A DNA stretch of 64,000 nucleotides from Aquila chrysaetos chrysaetos (lineage: Eukaryota > Chordata > Aves > Accipitriformes > Accipitridae): NCBI RefSeq assembly GCF_900496995.4, contig NC_044004.1, positions 82,157,538-82,221,537 on the forward strand, read 5' to 3'. Every line of letters starts with the position of its first letter. Position 1 is the first letter of the stretch. Position numbers and translations under genes: made by a program. Below the pieces are notes generated by a model. The model was not told the DNA's origin. It made no database searches and saw only the letters and a program-made list of their open reading frames with translations. Positions 13,401 to 26,024 of this stretch are shown one piece after another.

Positions 13401-16400
13401 CAGGTGGGGCCGGTCGGGGCCCTCGTCAGCCCCCGGCCAGCCATCACCAAAGCGTTCGGATGAGATTTTTGGGGATGAGGAGAGGGGGACCGGCAGCAGG
13501 TCCAGCTGTCGGTCTCCCGGCCCACACGGCTCCCCCGGTTACGAGCTGGTTGTAAAGCAAAACCGTCCCAGCGTGGGTCTTGCCCAGGTGGGGTTTGCCC
13601 GTCCCCGAGGAGCCCCACATCCCCCCCTCGGGGTCGGTGGAAGCAGGGTTTCTGCAGGCCGCCCCGGCTCTGAGGATGCTGCACCACGGCAAACATTAGA
13701 TCCACCCAAAAAGAGTTAAAAACCCCTTAAAAGGTGACTTTTATAAATAAGGGACAGGCTGCTAAAAACCAGCTCCCTCCAAAACTGGGCCATTCCTCCA
13801 GGAGGAAGAGTTGGGGTTTGCTTTCTCCCCGTCCTTAATGAGCTGCTGCAATTAAACGGAGACAATAGGCATTGTCTGCAGAGTAAGGGCTCTGCTGGGG
13901 ATGCCAGGGGAGATCCCGTTTGCCGGGCCGGGGTAGGAAGGCGCTGGGATGCTGGCAGCCTTTTCGACCCGGAGAGCCCTCGGTGTGGTGAGGACGGGTC
14001 TCGGTTACCTTTCCATGATGCCTTAGCAGCTTGCTCCGCCGTCACCCGAAGGATGGGGACGCCCCTCCCAAAAATTCCACAATGTCCATGTGTGGTTTAA
14101 GGCTTTTGGCTGCCCACGAGGTTTCACTCAGGCTGGCATCGTCCCTCTGGCGTGCCACCCCCTAAGGCTGCGGGAGGTGTGGGGTATCCCCAAGTTAGGG
14201 ATGAGGGAGGGTTCCCAGGAACCTCCTTTCTTCTTTTTTAGGTGAGGACGCTCTTTGTCAGCGGGTTGCCTTTGGACATCAAGCCCCGGGAACTTTACCT
14301 GCTCTTCAGGCCCTTTAAGGTACCAGATTGCGGAGGGGAGAGGGGGGCTGGAAGCGTGGGGCTGGCCCCCTGCCCCATCCCTGTGGCCCCTCCAACCTTG
14401 GTGGGATCTGGGAGCTCACTGGTTTCCCCCCAGAAAAGTCTAAATCGGTCATTTTATTCACAGAAACAAGTTTCTGAGCCTTTTCCCCCCCCAGTAAACC
14501 ATAGGAAAATGGCATCGGGCGCTTTGATTGCACCGGGGTTTTAATTGCACGTTGACTTGCACCCCATTTAGCAGCAGCAGATCGTTGGCTGCAAACCTCT
14601 CCAGCCTCTTCGCCCTGCCAGACCCGCAGCTCAGACACCGGCTCTTTTCAAACACGAAGGATAATATTATCAGGCATCCAGCATCCCTACAAAAACCCAG
14701 CGGCGGCCAGTCCCTGCACCGGTGCTGAGCCTTGGCGAGCTCCCCCGCCCCGGCCCCGTGCCCACCTGATGCCCCCCAGCTGTAGGGCTGCCGGGTGATG
14801 GATGCCGGAGGTTTCCCTCTCCCAGGGGCAGCTGAATCGCGGGGATCTCCACCAAACACCCTTTTTTTTATTCTTTTCTTGCAGGGGTACGAAGGATCTC
14901 TCATCAAACTCACCTCCAAACAGGTAGGAGCTGCTCAAAACGCGGCAAGCATCCCACGCCAAGCTCCCCCACCCTTCCCCGGCATCGCCGGTCCCCGGGG
15001 TGGGGGGGTTCCCCCCTCTGCTCCCCGCCAGCCGGATTGATGGTGCCTCCTCTCCTTCCTCCGCAGCCCGTGGGCTTCGTCAGCTTCGACAGCCGCTCCG
15101 AGGCGGAGGCGGCGAAGAACGCGTTGAACGTGAGTGCGCCCGACCGCTCCGTTTTTTCGGGATTTTTTTTTTTTTTTTTTTTTTTTTCCCCCCTCATTTC
15201 CCCATCCCTGGATACTCTCTGAATTCCTCCATCCCGGGGACGGGCATCTCCCGCACCGGCTGGCCCCACCGCATCCCCATCCCTCCAGCTGATGATCCCC
15301 ATCAGCTGCTTCTCATCTGCATCCTCTCTCCCGGGGGGGTCTGCATCCCTCTCGCCATCCGGGGGGGGCCTGAACCCTAAGGATTAGAGCCTTAGATATG
15401 AGTCAGCGGGAGACACCCTTCCCAGCCTCTCCTGTTTCTTCACTGGGAAAAATCCCAGCTAAAGCTGTAAAAGAAAAAGCAGATTTTGCTTTCCTTTAGC
15501 AGCTCCCTCCTACCTCTGTGGAGTTAACCTCCTGCAAACAGTCACGGGGAGAACCGCGTGGAGCCGGTTCTCCAATTCCGCCCCGGGTTTTGGTTTGGTT
15601 TTTTTTTTCCTCCCTTGTCTTCGTTTTCAACGTAAAACTTTTTTTTTGGCTCCGCTAATCCCTCTGGATAAGAGCTGGGCCGCGCGGGATGCCGACTGCC
15701 AAATATGGTGCCGATGCTAAAGATGCCGGAGGAATGCGAGCTGCCTCGGGGCCCGGCAAATTAGCTCATTTCAAGGCTGGAAGTTAAAAAAAAAAAAAAA
15801 AAAAAAAAAAATAATCGGGAGTTATTTTTGCCGCGGGGCCGGCACGCGGCGGTGCTCGCCCACCCGCCGTGCCTCCTTCCCTCCCGCAGGGCATCCGCTT
15901 CGACCCCGAGATCCCCCAGACGCTGCGGCTGGAGTTCGCCAAGGCGAACACCAAGATGGCCAAAAGCAAGCTGGTGGGCACCCCCAACCCCAGCACGCCT
16001 CTCCCCACCGCCGTACCTCAGTTCATCGCCCGGGAGCCCTGTAAGTACCGGCCCTGGCTCTCCCGAGGGAGCCCCGCGCGGTTCCCCCCGACCTGCCGCC
16101 ACGGCAGCGCCAGCGGGTTTTGGGGTGGCGGGTGCCAGGGGTTGCCCCCGTCCTCGTTTCGCCTCGGGAAAACGACCTTATTCGGGCAACTCGGCGTCGC
16201 GCAGAAACCGCGGGTGGACGTAGCGATGCCGGCTCCCCGGCGCGGGATGCCGGAGGGAGCAGGGGTGCCGCGGCGGCGATGGGGAACGCCAGGTCCGACT
16301 GGAAGCAGCAGCGCCCGCTCGCTGCGAGCGCGGTGGCACGTGCCGGCCGGTGGCCGAGGGTCCCCCACGGGGGTCCCCAAAAGCGTCTGCTGGCGCTGGA

Positions 16401-18979
16401 GAGGGGACCCAGGGGCAAGGCGACAGCCGGCTCGGCACGGCGCGCGGGAGCGGGATGAACCCATGGTGCTGCTGCTTCGCGGCGCCGGGGGGTTTCCCAG
16501 TCGCGGCCGGGGGTCTCGGCGGAGACCTCGGCGACGTCGCGCCGTACCCGTGCCCGCTGCTGGAAGAGCGTTTCTCGCGCGGGCGCCGGTTCGTCGTCAA
16601 GCTGCCGCGCGCGGGCTCCGTCGCGCCCGCCGACGCCAGATCCCCCGGGGTAATTAAACCTCTCGGAGGACGACGACGAACCCAGCCCGGCCTCCCCCAG
16701 CGACGCGCCCAGCCCCACGGCATCGCTCGCCGCCGGCCGAGCCCCGCGTTCTCCCAGCGGGCGAGTTCGGCGTTGGCTTTGCGGGTCCGGCGGCACCGGC
16801 GTGCCGCGCTTCTCCGGGGGACGCTCCGCTCCCGCTCCCGCCTGCTTTGGGTGGGGGGGAGAAGGAAGGACCAGGGGTGCCGAAAACCCGGCGGTCGCCG
16901 TTAACTCTCCTTCTTCTTTTCTTGCAGATGAGCTCACAGTGCCTGCACTTTACCCCAGTAGCCCTGAAGTGTGGGGGCCGTACCCTCTGTACCCAGCGGA
17001 GTTAGCACCTGCTCTACCTCCTCCTGCTTTCACCTATCCCGCTTCGCTGCACGCCCAGGTAATTCAGACCCATCCACCACCACTGCCGCTCACCCTCCCA
17101 CCCGCCCCGGACCCCCCCTCCGTCCTTTCCCCTCGGCGTTCGCCGCACCACTAACCTCTACCCGGCTAACAGGCGCTCACTCCCCTCCTCTCCCTGAGAT
17201 TTAGGGATGGCACCCAAACCGAGCTGAGCGCTGGCAGCTCTCCCCAAACGCCTCTCTCCGCCTTCCCACCTTCGCTCTTGCCCGCGCCGGGGGGCAGGCA
17301 GGGAGGGAGGGAGGGATGGGGGATGCTCTCGGGGGCTGAACCCGTCCCCCCAAATCGCTCCCGGCACCGAACGACCCGTCCGGCTGCCGGCGCGGCTCAA
17401 GACGGGGGGCTCCCGAGCCCCCGGCCGCCCCTCGAGCATCGCTGGGATGCGGCTTGCCGGCCGCGGGGCGTGAAGCAAAGCGACTGTGACGGGGAGGAGA
17501 GAGCAAGCGAAGCGCAAACGGAGGACCCATCTTTTATTGACGAGGCGCGCTCGTCACAAGCGCTTTTCTGCTGGCTGCCAACCGCCGGTGGCCCCCGATG
17601 ACAGCACGTGGCTGTTAAAAATTAACCACCCGCCCCGGGAGAGGAGCGGGGAAAAGAAGAGAAGAAGTGGAAGTGGAGGCGGCAAAGGATTTCTTTGCAG
17701 TGCCAGCCTTTGGGATGTTTGCCGGAGTGGCATCGCGGGGATGCCAGGAAGAGACCCCCGCCGTGGCGGGGGGAACGGGCAGCTGCCCCCCCAGCAGCCG
17801 TGCCGGATATCATCCTGGCTTTTGCTCCTCGCCGCCGGCTCCGGCTTGGCGGTGAGCAGGAGGAAACGAGCGTACGGAAACAGATTTGCCGGATAAGCCA
17901 CATCTGAAAGGCTTTTGGCCCTGGCCCGCCAGGATTGAGCCGGGTTATCCGGAGCCGCTATCGCTGGGAGCCGGAGGCAGCTGGGGGCCGGTTGGAGCAG
18001 GAGGGCGAGGAAAAGCTCTCGGCGTACAAACCAGCCCCAGCCTTTGGATGAAACTCCGGCTTTTTGGGCCCTGCTGTTTATAGGAAGAGCGGCGGTAAAT
18101 ATTATTGCAGCTACGTACTTGCCTTGTCAAATAACCGCTAACAGGCAGCACCTGCGCTGCTCGGGAGGCCGGGGAAATGGCCGGCGGAGGAAACGGAGCC
18201 GTAAGGAGGCTCCGAGGGCCCCCCGGGAAAACCCAAGCTGAGACGTGATGTTAGATGCTGTCAGAAGAAACATTATCCGCCGCGGTTATAGAGCCGGCGC
18301 GGCGGGGAGGGTGGTGGTGGCACTTTCGCCGTCGCCCCTGGGTGCTGCAGTGAAGCAGGCAGCGTTCCCCTCCTGGGGGCTGCAGCCGGTCCCTGTCCCC
18401 CCCCCCCCGTGCAGCTGCTGGCGTTGCAGGTTTGGTGGGGATCACCGGAGATGGGTGCCACCACCCAAACTGGAGCTGCTCGCTGCAGGGTGGCCGCCCC
18501 GGCTGGGTCCTGCGGAGAGCGGCAGGACGGTGGGGCCGACCTGGCATTCCCCGGCAGAGCGCCGAGCGCCCACGGGCAGGCGGGGAGAGCCGTCGGGTTT
18601 TGGCGTCTGAGGTTTTCCCGGCTCCGTCTCACGTGGGCTTTGCAGGTGTTAAGAGGGGATGAGCGCACGTCGTGCGTGGTTGAGACCACGGTGCTGCCGT
18701 CCTGGCTCATTCCTGCTGCAATGCCGGGGGGGGCCGCGCTCAGCCCCAGCCGGTGTTACTGTCCGAAGCGGAGCTGGGACGGCTGTACTGTTTCATTCCA
18801 ATTCCCTCCGCCCTCTGCCCAGGGAAGGCCGGGAAAGGGGAGCCCAGAGGCAGCCGGCTCTCGCCAGGGTGGGTGGCCACCACCCCTCTCACCCCGTGCC
18901 CGTCTTGTCTTTGCAGATGCGCTGGCTCCCTCCTTCCGAGGCTGGTTCTCAGGGCTGGAAGTCCCGTCAGTTCTGCTGA
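7420..18979 (+). CDS. RBPMS: RNA-binding protein with multiple splicing (Hermes), seven coding exons
   Basis: Coding exons are 7420-7482, 14242-14319, 14885-14923, 15067-15129, 15890-16040, 16928-17058 and 18917-18979. They give 195 residues; human isoform A has 196. A single RRM covers about residues 23-100, with RNP2 TLFVSGLP at 24-31 and RNP1 PVGFVSFD at 61-68. The Pro/Ala/Tyr-rich tail ends [10 protein letters not shown], typical of RBPMS isoform A. The family binds tandem CAC motifs as an RRM dimer and controls splicing and mRNA fate, notably in smooth and cardiac muscle and retinal ganglion cells. Only the N-terminal 21 residues ([10 protein letters not shown]...) differ clearly from mammals. 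The tail residues separate it from the paralogue RBPMS2. I did not find the alternative C-terminal exon of the human long-tail isoform. Confidence 0.97.
7483..7700. repeat. Homopolymer-rich start of RBPMS intron 1
   Basis: Right after the exon 1 donor (GAG|GTAACG) come a G run near 7494-7509, a T run near 7534-7557, G runs near 7562-7576 and 7624-7638 and, near 7699, a C run. The G tracts lie on the coding strand and could form quadruplexes in DNA or nascent RNA. Confidence 0.8.
12757..12890. promoter_or_regulatory. Possible regulatory element in RBPMS intron 1
   Basis: A short AT-richer island stands out from the GC-rich intron. It carries an inverted pair of GATA half-sites (GATAGCTTATC at 12846-12856) and a forkhead-like TGTTTGC near 12814. 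The words are short and common, so this is only a suggestion. Confidence 0.2.
13345..13440 (+). repeat. Dispersed repeat, copy B
   Basis: The block TGAGCCTAAATACAGCCCC, followed by a G/T-rich spacer, CCAGGTGGGGCCGGTCGGGG and CAGCCCCC, parallels the block at 5676-5770. The match is visible by eye over about 90 bases with small gaps. Confidence 0.5.
14320..15889 (+). other. RBPMS: RBPMS introns 2 to 4
   Basis: Introns 14320-14884, 14924-15066 and 15130-15889 separate the RRM-coding exons. All use GT-AG borders. Intron 4 holds a 25-base T run at 15163-15187 and a 26-base A run at 15786-15811. Nothing else is recognised. Confidence 0.85.
16041..16927 (+). other. RBPMS: RBPMS intron 5
   Basis: This is a GC-rich intron with GTAAGT donor and CTTGCAG acceptor. 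It splits the Tyr codon of ...REPYELTVP. It is dense in CpG and open in several frames, but no gene is supported. Confidence 0.85.
17059..18916 (+). other. RBPMS: RBPMS intron 6
   Basis: This intron lies between ...SLHAQ and MRWLPPSE, with GTAATT donor and TTTGCAG acceptor. In human the alternative C-terminal exon choice happens downstream of this point. I could not find a convincing alternative coding exon here. Confidence 0.8.
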
Positions 18980-18986
18980 ATGCCGG

Positions 18987-21308
18987 GTGAGTGCCGCCTC
19001 TCCGCTCCCGTCCTCCCGCGCCGGCGTGGTGGGCCGGGGGCCACCTCCGCCCTTACCCTGAGCTCCCCCCGCCGCGACTCTCGGGGTCTCCGGCAGATGA
19101 GGGTGGGTGTCCAGACCCTTCCAGCCACTTTCCGGCAGATACCGTAGGTCCGGGCGCCCTCTGTGCCCTCAGGGAGGGGATATCTCTGCCACCATCGACC
19201 CCAACGCTTTCCCAAATTTCCCGGGGCAGGATGGAAAGGCAGGTCTGCGGTTTGGCAGCCCGTGCTGCTGCAGCAAGAGGAGACTGCGTGCCTGATGGCG
19301 TGGTCCTGCAAACGAAGGCGGCAGCAGCAGGGCCGCCCGGCTGAAGGCAACCTCCGCCTCCTGGTGCAAAACAAACATCTCATTAAACCCTAATGAAAAC
19401 TCTCCTGGCAGCCTGGGGTGGCAGGGCTGCCAAAACAAGAAGCCTTGCGTTACCAAGTGCCCGGCTGCCTGGCAGGAGGGAGGGGGCTGGTTCGACGGCA
19501 CCTGGAACCTCTTCGGATGGAAAAAGCCTCGCAAGATAACGCTCCGCAAATAACTCAGCCTTTCGTGGATAAATAAACAAAGGGGATTCAAACGGAGGAG
19601 GGGAAAGAAGCTCGGCTGATGCTGAGCATCGCTTGTCCCGTGACCCCAGCCTGCCTCGACCGTCCCAGCTGCCATCCCCCCGACTCTGCCCGATGCCTGC
19701 CGGGAATCCTCTTGTGCCACGTCCACACGCACCTGCGGAGAAACCCCAGCGGATCCAAGGAGGTGGCAAGGCTCCGGCATCGGCTGCCCGTGCTCCTGTG
19801 CCATCGCTCTGCCTGTCCGCCTGGCACCTGCATCCCTGCGCCGCGGCCGCGAGGCTCGCTCGCCGGGGGAGGGCAGGAGGACCGGCCGTGGCTGCAACTG
19901 ACCCGAGACTCGGATCTGCAAAGCATTTACCGGCTATTTTAGGCCCAGCAGCTAAAAATAGGGAGTGGCGAAGCTTTGAGAACCAGCGTTTCTTCCAAAA
20001 TACGGAACGTGCCAATGTTTCCAGCTAAAATGTAAGCAGAGCAGTATTTGGGAAAGGGAGATGAGCGAATCCCTTAGAACAGGTCCACCTGCCCGCAGCA
20101 ATCCCAGTAGCCACAATGGGTGGCGAGGACGCAGGGTCGAGGACCTCCCGGCTCCCCACCAGGCTCCTCCAGCCCCGAAGGGCTACGGCACATCCCGGCG
20201 AAGGGTTTTGCTGCTGCCCTGGCTCTCCCACTTCCATCCTCCCCGTATTTGCCGCGTGGAGCCCATCAGGACAGGTTTAAGCTGGAAACTGCCCCTTTAC
20301 GAAGCGCCGACCCCGTCCACCACAAAATAACCTCTCCCCGCAGCACACCGACCTCAGCCCTTGGCTGCCGGCTGTCCCTGCCAGCGTCCCTAACCCTCCG
20401 CTGTGTCCTCTCGCAGGTCTCAGGTGTGTGATGGTGGCCTACAGTCAGTCTTGTGGGTATTAACGGAGTCTTCCAAGGCGGCTACTGGGTTGGCGTGCTC
20501 TCCGCATAACCACAGTGTGCTGGTAAGGGTGCAGCGGGGCGCCCGGCTGGGCCAGGGGGACGCGGCCCCTTGGGCTTTGCTGTTTTGGGGAGGGGGTAGA
20601 GGGGTGAGGAAGGCAACGCGACGTCCCCGAGGAAACGGGCAGCGAGGCGGGCACGTCCCTGGGATTGATCCCTGCGGGGTGGCATCGCTGCTCCCGCTAC
20701 GGCACGGCACGGTGCCTCCGGCACCGAACCACGGCTCTGCCATTCCCGCGTTTATCCTTGTTATCTGGGGCGAGAGTTTCGACAGCCGAGGAACGCCTCT
20801 CGGCTTTGAATTACCCCCCGGTAATCTCATCTCGCTGCCGTCCTCGCTTCCTGCCTTGGATCAACAGAGACTGAATTCCTCTTAAGTGCAAAATTCAACG
20901 CAAACTTAACTCTCAGCTTCCCAGCTGGTGCCTCCTCAAGTTAAAACCCCAGGGGCTACAGTCATCGGGAGGAGCAAACTGGGACCAGTGGGGTCCTTCC
21001 CCTCTGCCCGGCCGACCGACCCTGGGGTACTGACAGCCCCAGCTCTCCACGCAGGCATTTCCCACCTTGCCCTTTCCCGGTTAAACAACTGTCCTTGGAG
21101 TGTGGTCCCAGCCTGGGCTGCTCTCCCTTCCTCGCCCCGTTCCCAAAACAAGCCTCGCTCTCCCCCGGGCTGCGGCACAGGAGCTTCCCCACGAAGAAAC
21201 AGAGATAAAACACAGCCCCTTTTCCACTTTGCCTCAGCCCAAGATTACAGCAGCTTTTTTTTTCTTTTCTTTTTTTTTTTTTCTAAACACCTCTCTCTGT
21301 TGTTACAG
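18987..21308 (+). other. RBPMS: RBPMS intron 7, inside the 3'UTR
   Basis: A consensus donor (GG|GTGAGT) lies seven bases after the TGA at 18977-18979. A strong acceptor lies at 21308 (CTGTTGTTACAG). The intron is therefore entirely 3' of the coding region. The stop is well under 50 bases from the junction, so it should not trigger nonsense-mediated decay. A possible extra exon sits at 20417-20522. Confidence 0.7.
20417..20522 (+). other. Candidate noncoding or alternative exon of RBPMS
   Basis: A 106-base segment is bordered by a good pyrimidine tract and acceptor (CTGTGTCCTCTCGCAG) and a consensus donor (GTAAGG). It lies in the 3'UTR intron of RBPMS on the same strand. Whether it is used cannot be told from sequence. 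Confidence 0.3.
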
Positions 21309-22950
21309 GCTTGAAAAAAAACAAAAAACCTCACACAAGTTTGGATTCCTCCAAGACTTTCCCACAGCCTCTATCACACATCTGCTCTCCTAGAAGAAAA
21401 ACGAAAAGCATACCTAGTAATAATGTTTTCCTCTTTTACACTGTATATTTGTAAGAAAGAGTGTGTTACTTCTGAAAGCATGGTTTGACAGGCATTGCTG
21501 TAGCGTTTGAAAAGTCTTTTCAAACAGAACCATAGGAAAGCAGACTACAAAAAAAGCAAAACGAGAGCAAGTATTTTTGTACCAAACCTCCTAAATAGGA
21601 CAACCTTACACTGGGTCGGACCACAGGTTTTGTGCTTGACTTTCAAATGCGTGTAATTAAGAGCCTCTATCCCCCCCGCCCCGTCAACTGCATGTCAAAG
21701 GCATGATGTTCACGTGCGCGCAGGTGTCGAGACACACGATTCGGGTTGGTAGGAATTGTGCTCCGGCTGTGTTGGCAAGACATCTGTGGACACTTACAGT
21801 ATTACCGTTTTCTTCCCAGTTGTACCAAATGACAACCAGGCAGGACAATCAGAAACTTTCTTATGGTGATTTTTTTTTACCTTAGGGCTATGTTAATAGC
21901 TTGCTGTGCAAAGCTTCGGCATGGTACAACGGCTCGGATCAGGGATGGGCAGAGACAGCCCGTACATGTAGCAAGGTGACAATTTGCCTCCTCCTCCTGC
22001 CATGACTGCTTGAAGTTGTTACGGGCAACGTAAACTGCTGTATGACAGAAAAAAAAAACCAAACCCTCTGTTCGCCAGCTTACTCGAGGTTGGGTGCGAG
22101 TCCCCGAGCGGGCCGAGGGGCTTAGACACGTGCCTACCGTTACGCCAAAGCGCTGGGCTGAACTGGGGTTTTAGCGTCAAGGTTATGCCGGCCCGGCGGC
22201 TCGCTGTGTAGCATTTCCATGTTTCCATGTGCAAAGACAAGAAGGGAGGCTGCTAACACCCTTGGGGCAGTACCTGTAACCTTTACAGAGATAGCGTACC
22301 AGCAAAGAGACCGCTTGACATACTAGTTTATCCTTCTCCTTGCTCCAGGAGGAATTTGGAAAAAGAAAGAGCAAAGCAAACCAAAACAAAACCTCCAACA
22401 GATTTCAGTTTCTTGCAAAAGGAGGCGCAAAACTTCTCCTTTCATTGCCTTTCCCCCCCACCCCATCCCTGCTGCAGAGCACACCGAGCTCAGCCGCTGC
22501 CCGGGCTTTGCTGTAGCTGATTTGCCAGCTGCGCTGAAGGCACAGGGTGCCCGTGGCCTTGTTAAACATCATAACCGTTTTCTTTCTCCTTCCTCTGATT
22601 CTGTGGGTGGGCCAAAATAAGACGGCTGAGATTTCGGCTGCCGGAGCCGAGGCAGGGCGGGGGGTGAGACAGTGCGATGGGAAACTGTCCCGTTGGGGTG
22701 TTCTGTAAAAAGTGGCATTGATAAAGGCAATGTGAGAAGAAATCAATTCCAAGACAAACCTCCGAGCGGCTCTAAAAGGAACGATACCAGCGTTTCCAAG
22801 CGACGGACTAACTCTTTTAGCAAACTATTTCCTGTACTTTGTCTCGTGGAGAGGAGAGAAGCTTCCACATTGTCTACTCTGCTTTTGGAAATATGTTTAA
22901 AGGTACTTTTCTATTGTAATTTTTTAAAAATAAAACCAGTGATTATTATA
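21309..22950 (+). other. RBPMS: RBPMS terminal exon, 3'UTR
   Basis: This is a long noncoding exon from the acceptor at 21307-21308 to just past the poly(A) signal. It is AT-richer than the gene body and contains no significant open frame. Confidence 0.7.
22929..22934 (+). terminator. RBPMS: Poly(A) signal of RBPMS
   Basis: AATAAA in the context TTTTTAAAAATAAAACCAG is followed by a TG-rich stretch (GTCGGTCGTGTGCTGTG). It is the first strong signal in the terminal exon. Confidence 0.75.
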
Positions 22951-25900
22951 AGTTACACGCAGAGCGTCGGTCGTGTGCTGTGTATCTGGTTAGGAACAGG
23001 GAGAAGGATCCCGACATATACCCTTCGGGGCCTCGGGGAACAGCAGCCTCCTTCCTCCCTCGGGGTAGTTGAAGGCAACGCTCCTGAGGGACACAGCGAT
23101 TTCTCGGGGCAGATACCGTCCTCCTGCTTGGCTCGCTTGGATCTCTAGGAAAGCTCCAAAATCCAGGCTGGAAGGAGCAGCAGGCTTTAAAGGAATGACT
23201 CCAAGTTTACAAAGATGTTATCAGTTAGTTATTAAACCTACTAATCTTGGCACTGAGCACAGGAGCTAAGCTGCGATTTTCCATGAGCTCAGCCACAGCA
23301 GAGGCAAACGTAACCTAGAGACGAAGGGCCAGATTATTTTTATTTTTTTTTAACACGCTGAGAATTTTGAAAAACTCGGTTCATAGGCCCAACCTAGAAA
23401 TTCCTCCTCCTTCCTCCACTCCGCCTCCGCCCCGATAAATGTGACCAGCGTCCCCAGGAGCCTCAGCCAACAGGCCAGACTCTGAAAACAAAGTACAAGG
23501 AACAAGCTCCAGCTTAGCAAACGCAGCCCAAAAAATGGTGTGTAAAGGACATTATTAAAGCAGGCTACAAACTGCCAAGGGCGGAAGAAAAAGGCATGGT
23601 GGTGTTACTTGAAACCCCCAGCTGGCAGGGATGAGCCGGGGAGTTAAGCCCTTAATGTTGGATGCTAATCCCCCCGCAGCCACCGCAAGTCACAGCTTTC
23701 TTTCCGAGTTGCATTCAGGGGAGAGGTTTGTTGGCAGCCCCGGCCTAGGAAGGGAAGAGAGCGACAAGCTGCAAGCGCAACGCGAACATATTGCTCAGCC
23801 CAACTGCTATTCAGAGCGGCGGTAACTGGCCGACACCGCTGTCCCAGGCACCGCTTTAGCGAGACATGCAGATGCTTTCGGGAGTGGATTCAACAGCAAA
23901 CATCCTCCAGCTAAGAAAGCGATGGAACACGCACGCATCCTCCTGGATTTTGCCTGGGCACGGCATCTGCTCTGAGATCTGCCCTGCGAAAGGAAGCGGG
24001 GCCTTGCCGAAAATATTTGACCTCTCGAACCATTTTTTTCTTTTTTTTTTTTTTTAAGTTTACCCAGTAAGCCAAAACATTTTCGGCTCCGTGCTGATCG
24101 GCGTTGCCCGCATCAGTGAGGGGCGGGAGCGGCAAGCAGCTCGCCCGGTCCCCGCGTCCCCTTTGCCGTGGTGACCTTTCCCCATGCGGCCGGGGGAACA
24201 TTCCTTCCCCGTGACCGTCGGGGCATTTACGGGAAGGCCCGAGCTGCTGGCTGACGCCGAGAGATTGCAAAACAGGACCAGGGACTCCCGGGCCGGTGCT
24301 GGCATCCGATACCAGGGATAAATCCCAGGGGGGTACGAACAGGCAGAGCTGGAAAAACCAAAATGAGAAAATTTCACACTCTCATTGTTTCCACTTTCCC
24401 AAGTCTTTCTCTCCCCATCTTTCTAACACCAAGGCGAAGCTCGGGGAGGGGGGGTGATGCGAGCAGCTCCTTCCTATGCATCCCTGCATCCCTGCTGCCC
24501 TGAGGCTGCCCGCTGATGGACAGCAGGCTGGAAGTGTCGGCGAAGGCAGGGAACAGGCCGGCAGGGTCTGCGGAGAAAAACACGGCGCTAACTTCCCCAC
24601 ATCGGATGGACACAGCTGAGCGGCGGAGGAACGGGAACAAGATGGGAGGAGGAGAGCTGTATCTCCCAAAGGATTGTACAGGGGGGCAGGCAGCAGCGAC
24701 AGGGACTAGGGGATCGCGGTGCAGGAATGGAAACGGGCCAGCCGGGGCAGGGACGGCAAAGGGCAGACAGAGCTGGCGCCGAGGCCAGCCGGCAGCACCC
24801 ACAGCCTGGACGGGGCAGGGAGGAGGAGCGAGCCCAAAATCCGCTCCTGCGGGCCTCCTCGGGAGAAGGGGGAAGGAATAACAAGGCCGGGAGAGGAAAG
24901 ATGAGAGAGCGCTGGGGTTTGGCCAGGCAGCTTTAGAGGCTGAGACGCAGGCGGGGAGGGAAGCCGGCGGCTAAGAACAAAGAAGTGGCTTTGCGAGGAC
25001 AGCTGGGGCCAGGCTGAGGGCGCACTGCGGATTTGCTCCCCGATTCTCGAAGCTTGGGGAAATAGAGAGGAGTCAGCCAGCAAGGGTCAGTGCACTGCCT
25101 GAATGCTGCCAGGCAAGGCTGCTCTGTGCTCCCTGCCAGCATGAAAAGGCTCCGTGCGCCTGGGAAAGCATGCGGCTAAGGCATCGGCCATCCCACCGCC
25201 CCGGGAAGGAAGGGAATAACTGCACACAAGGGATTGCGCAGCACACCTAAATGCCTAAAGTTTGCCCTGGGGCCGTGCCTGCAGCCCAGAGCCAGGGCAA
25301 CTGTCCCCAGGCCAGGCAGTGCCTGCACCGGGGAGGGATTTCAACCCAGGGAGATGAGCAGGGTGCTGCAGATGTGTGCCCTGCAAACTGCAGGCTGCCC
25401 AGAGCGCCAGGCTTCAGCTAACATTTAAACACCGTTATCTGCCTCGCTGCCACGCTCAGGCTGGAAACCAAGATGACGGTGGAGCTTAAAAAGCAAAGCT
25501 AAGAAATACCATTAGCAGATCCCTGAAATGCTTCTTGTAAAACACGGGGAAGTCAACCATTAGCGGAGTCTGGACTTCATCTCTGCAGTCTCCATAATTA
25601 ATAACTAGCTCAGGAGGGAATAGAAAATACAACCTAACTGATGGAGGCAGGAGGAAATCGCACAAGTACTTCAGGCCTTGGATGTAAGCCCAGAAGCGCA
25701 GGTATAGTCAAAAATTTAACTTAATGGAAAGACAACCTCCTGCCTTAACCATCCTTTTCCCCTGCTGTGCTTGCACTCTGCACAACGTCCAACCCACGAG
25801 GCCGATGGAGTCCGACACGTGGGTCCCAACCACAGAAGCACCGATGGGTTTTCAGAGTCACGGCTGGTTTTTTTCTGGGCTGGTGGGTAACACAGAGGCC

Positions 25901-26024
25901 GCTGCACACACTTGCAAACCAAAGCAGCAGAAAGCAAGCCAGCGAGAAACAAGGAGAACTGCTCTTACAGCAAGCCGGGCGGCAGCAATCGGGGCTTGGA
26001 CTCACAAGAGCACACAGATAAAAG

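Larger units (their letters stand above)
7483..14241 (+). other. RBPMS: RBPMS intron 1
   Basis: This is a 6.8-kb GC- and CpG-rich intron bounded by GTAACG and TTTTTTAG. It contains many long but unsupported open frames, poly-pyrimidine and poly-G runs, a tiny GATGGGTACCAGCA tandem repeat near 12684, a more AT-rich island near 12.8 kb and copy B of a dispersed repeat at 13.35 kb. No second gene is recognised. Confidence 0.75.
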
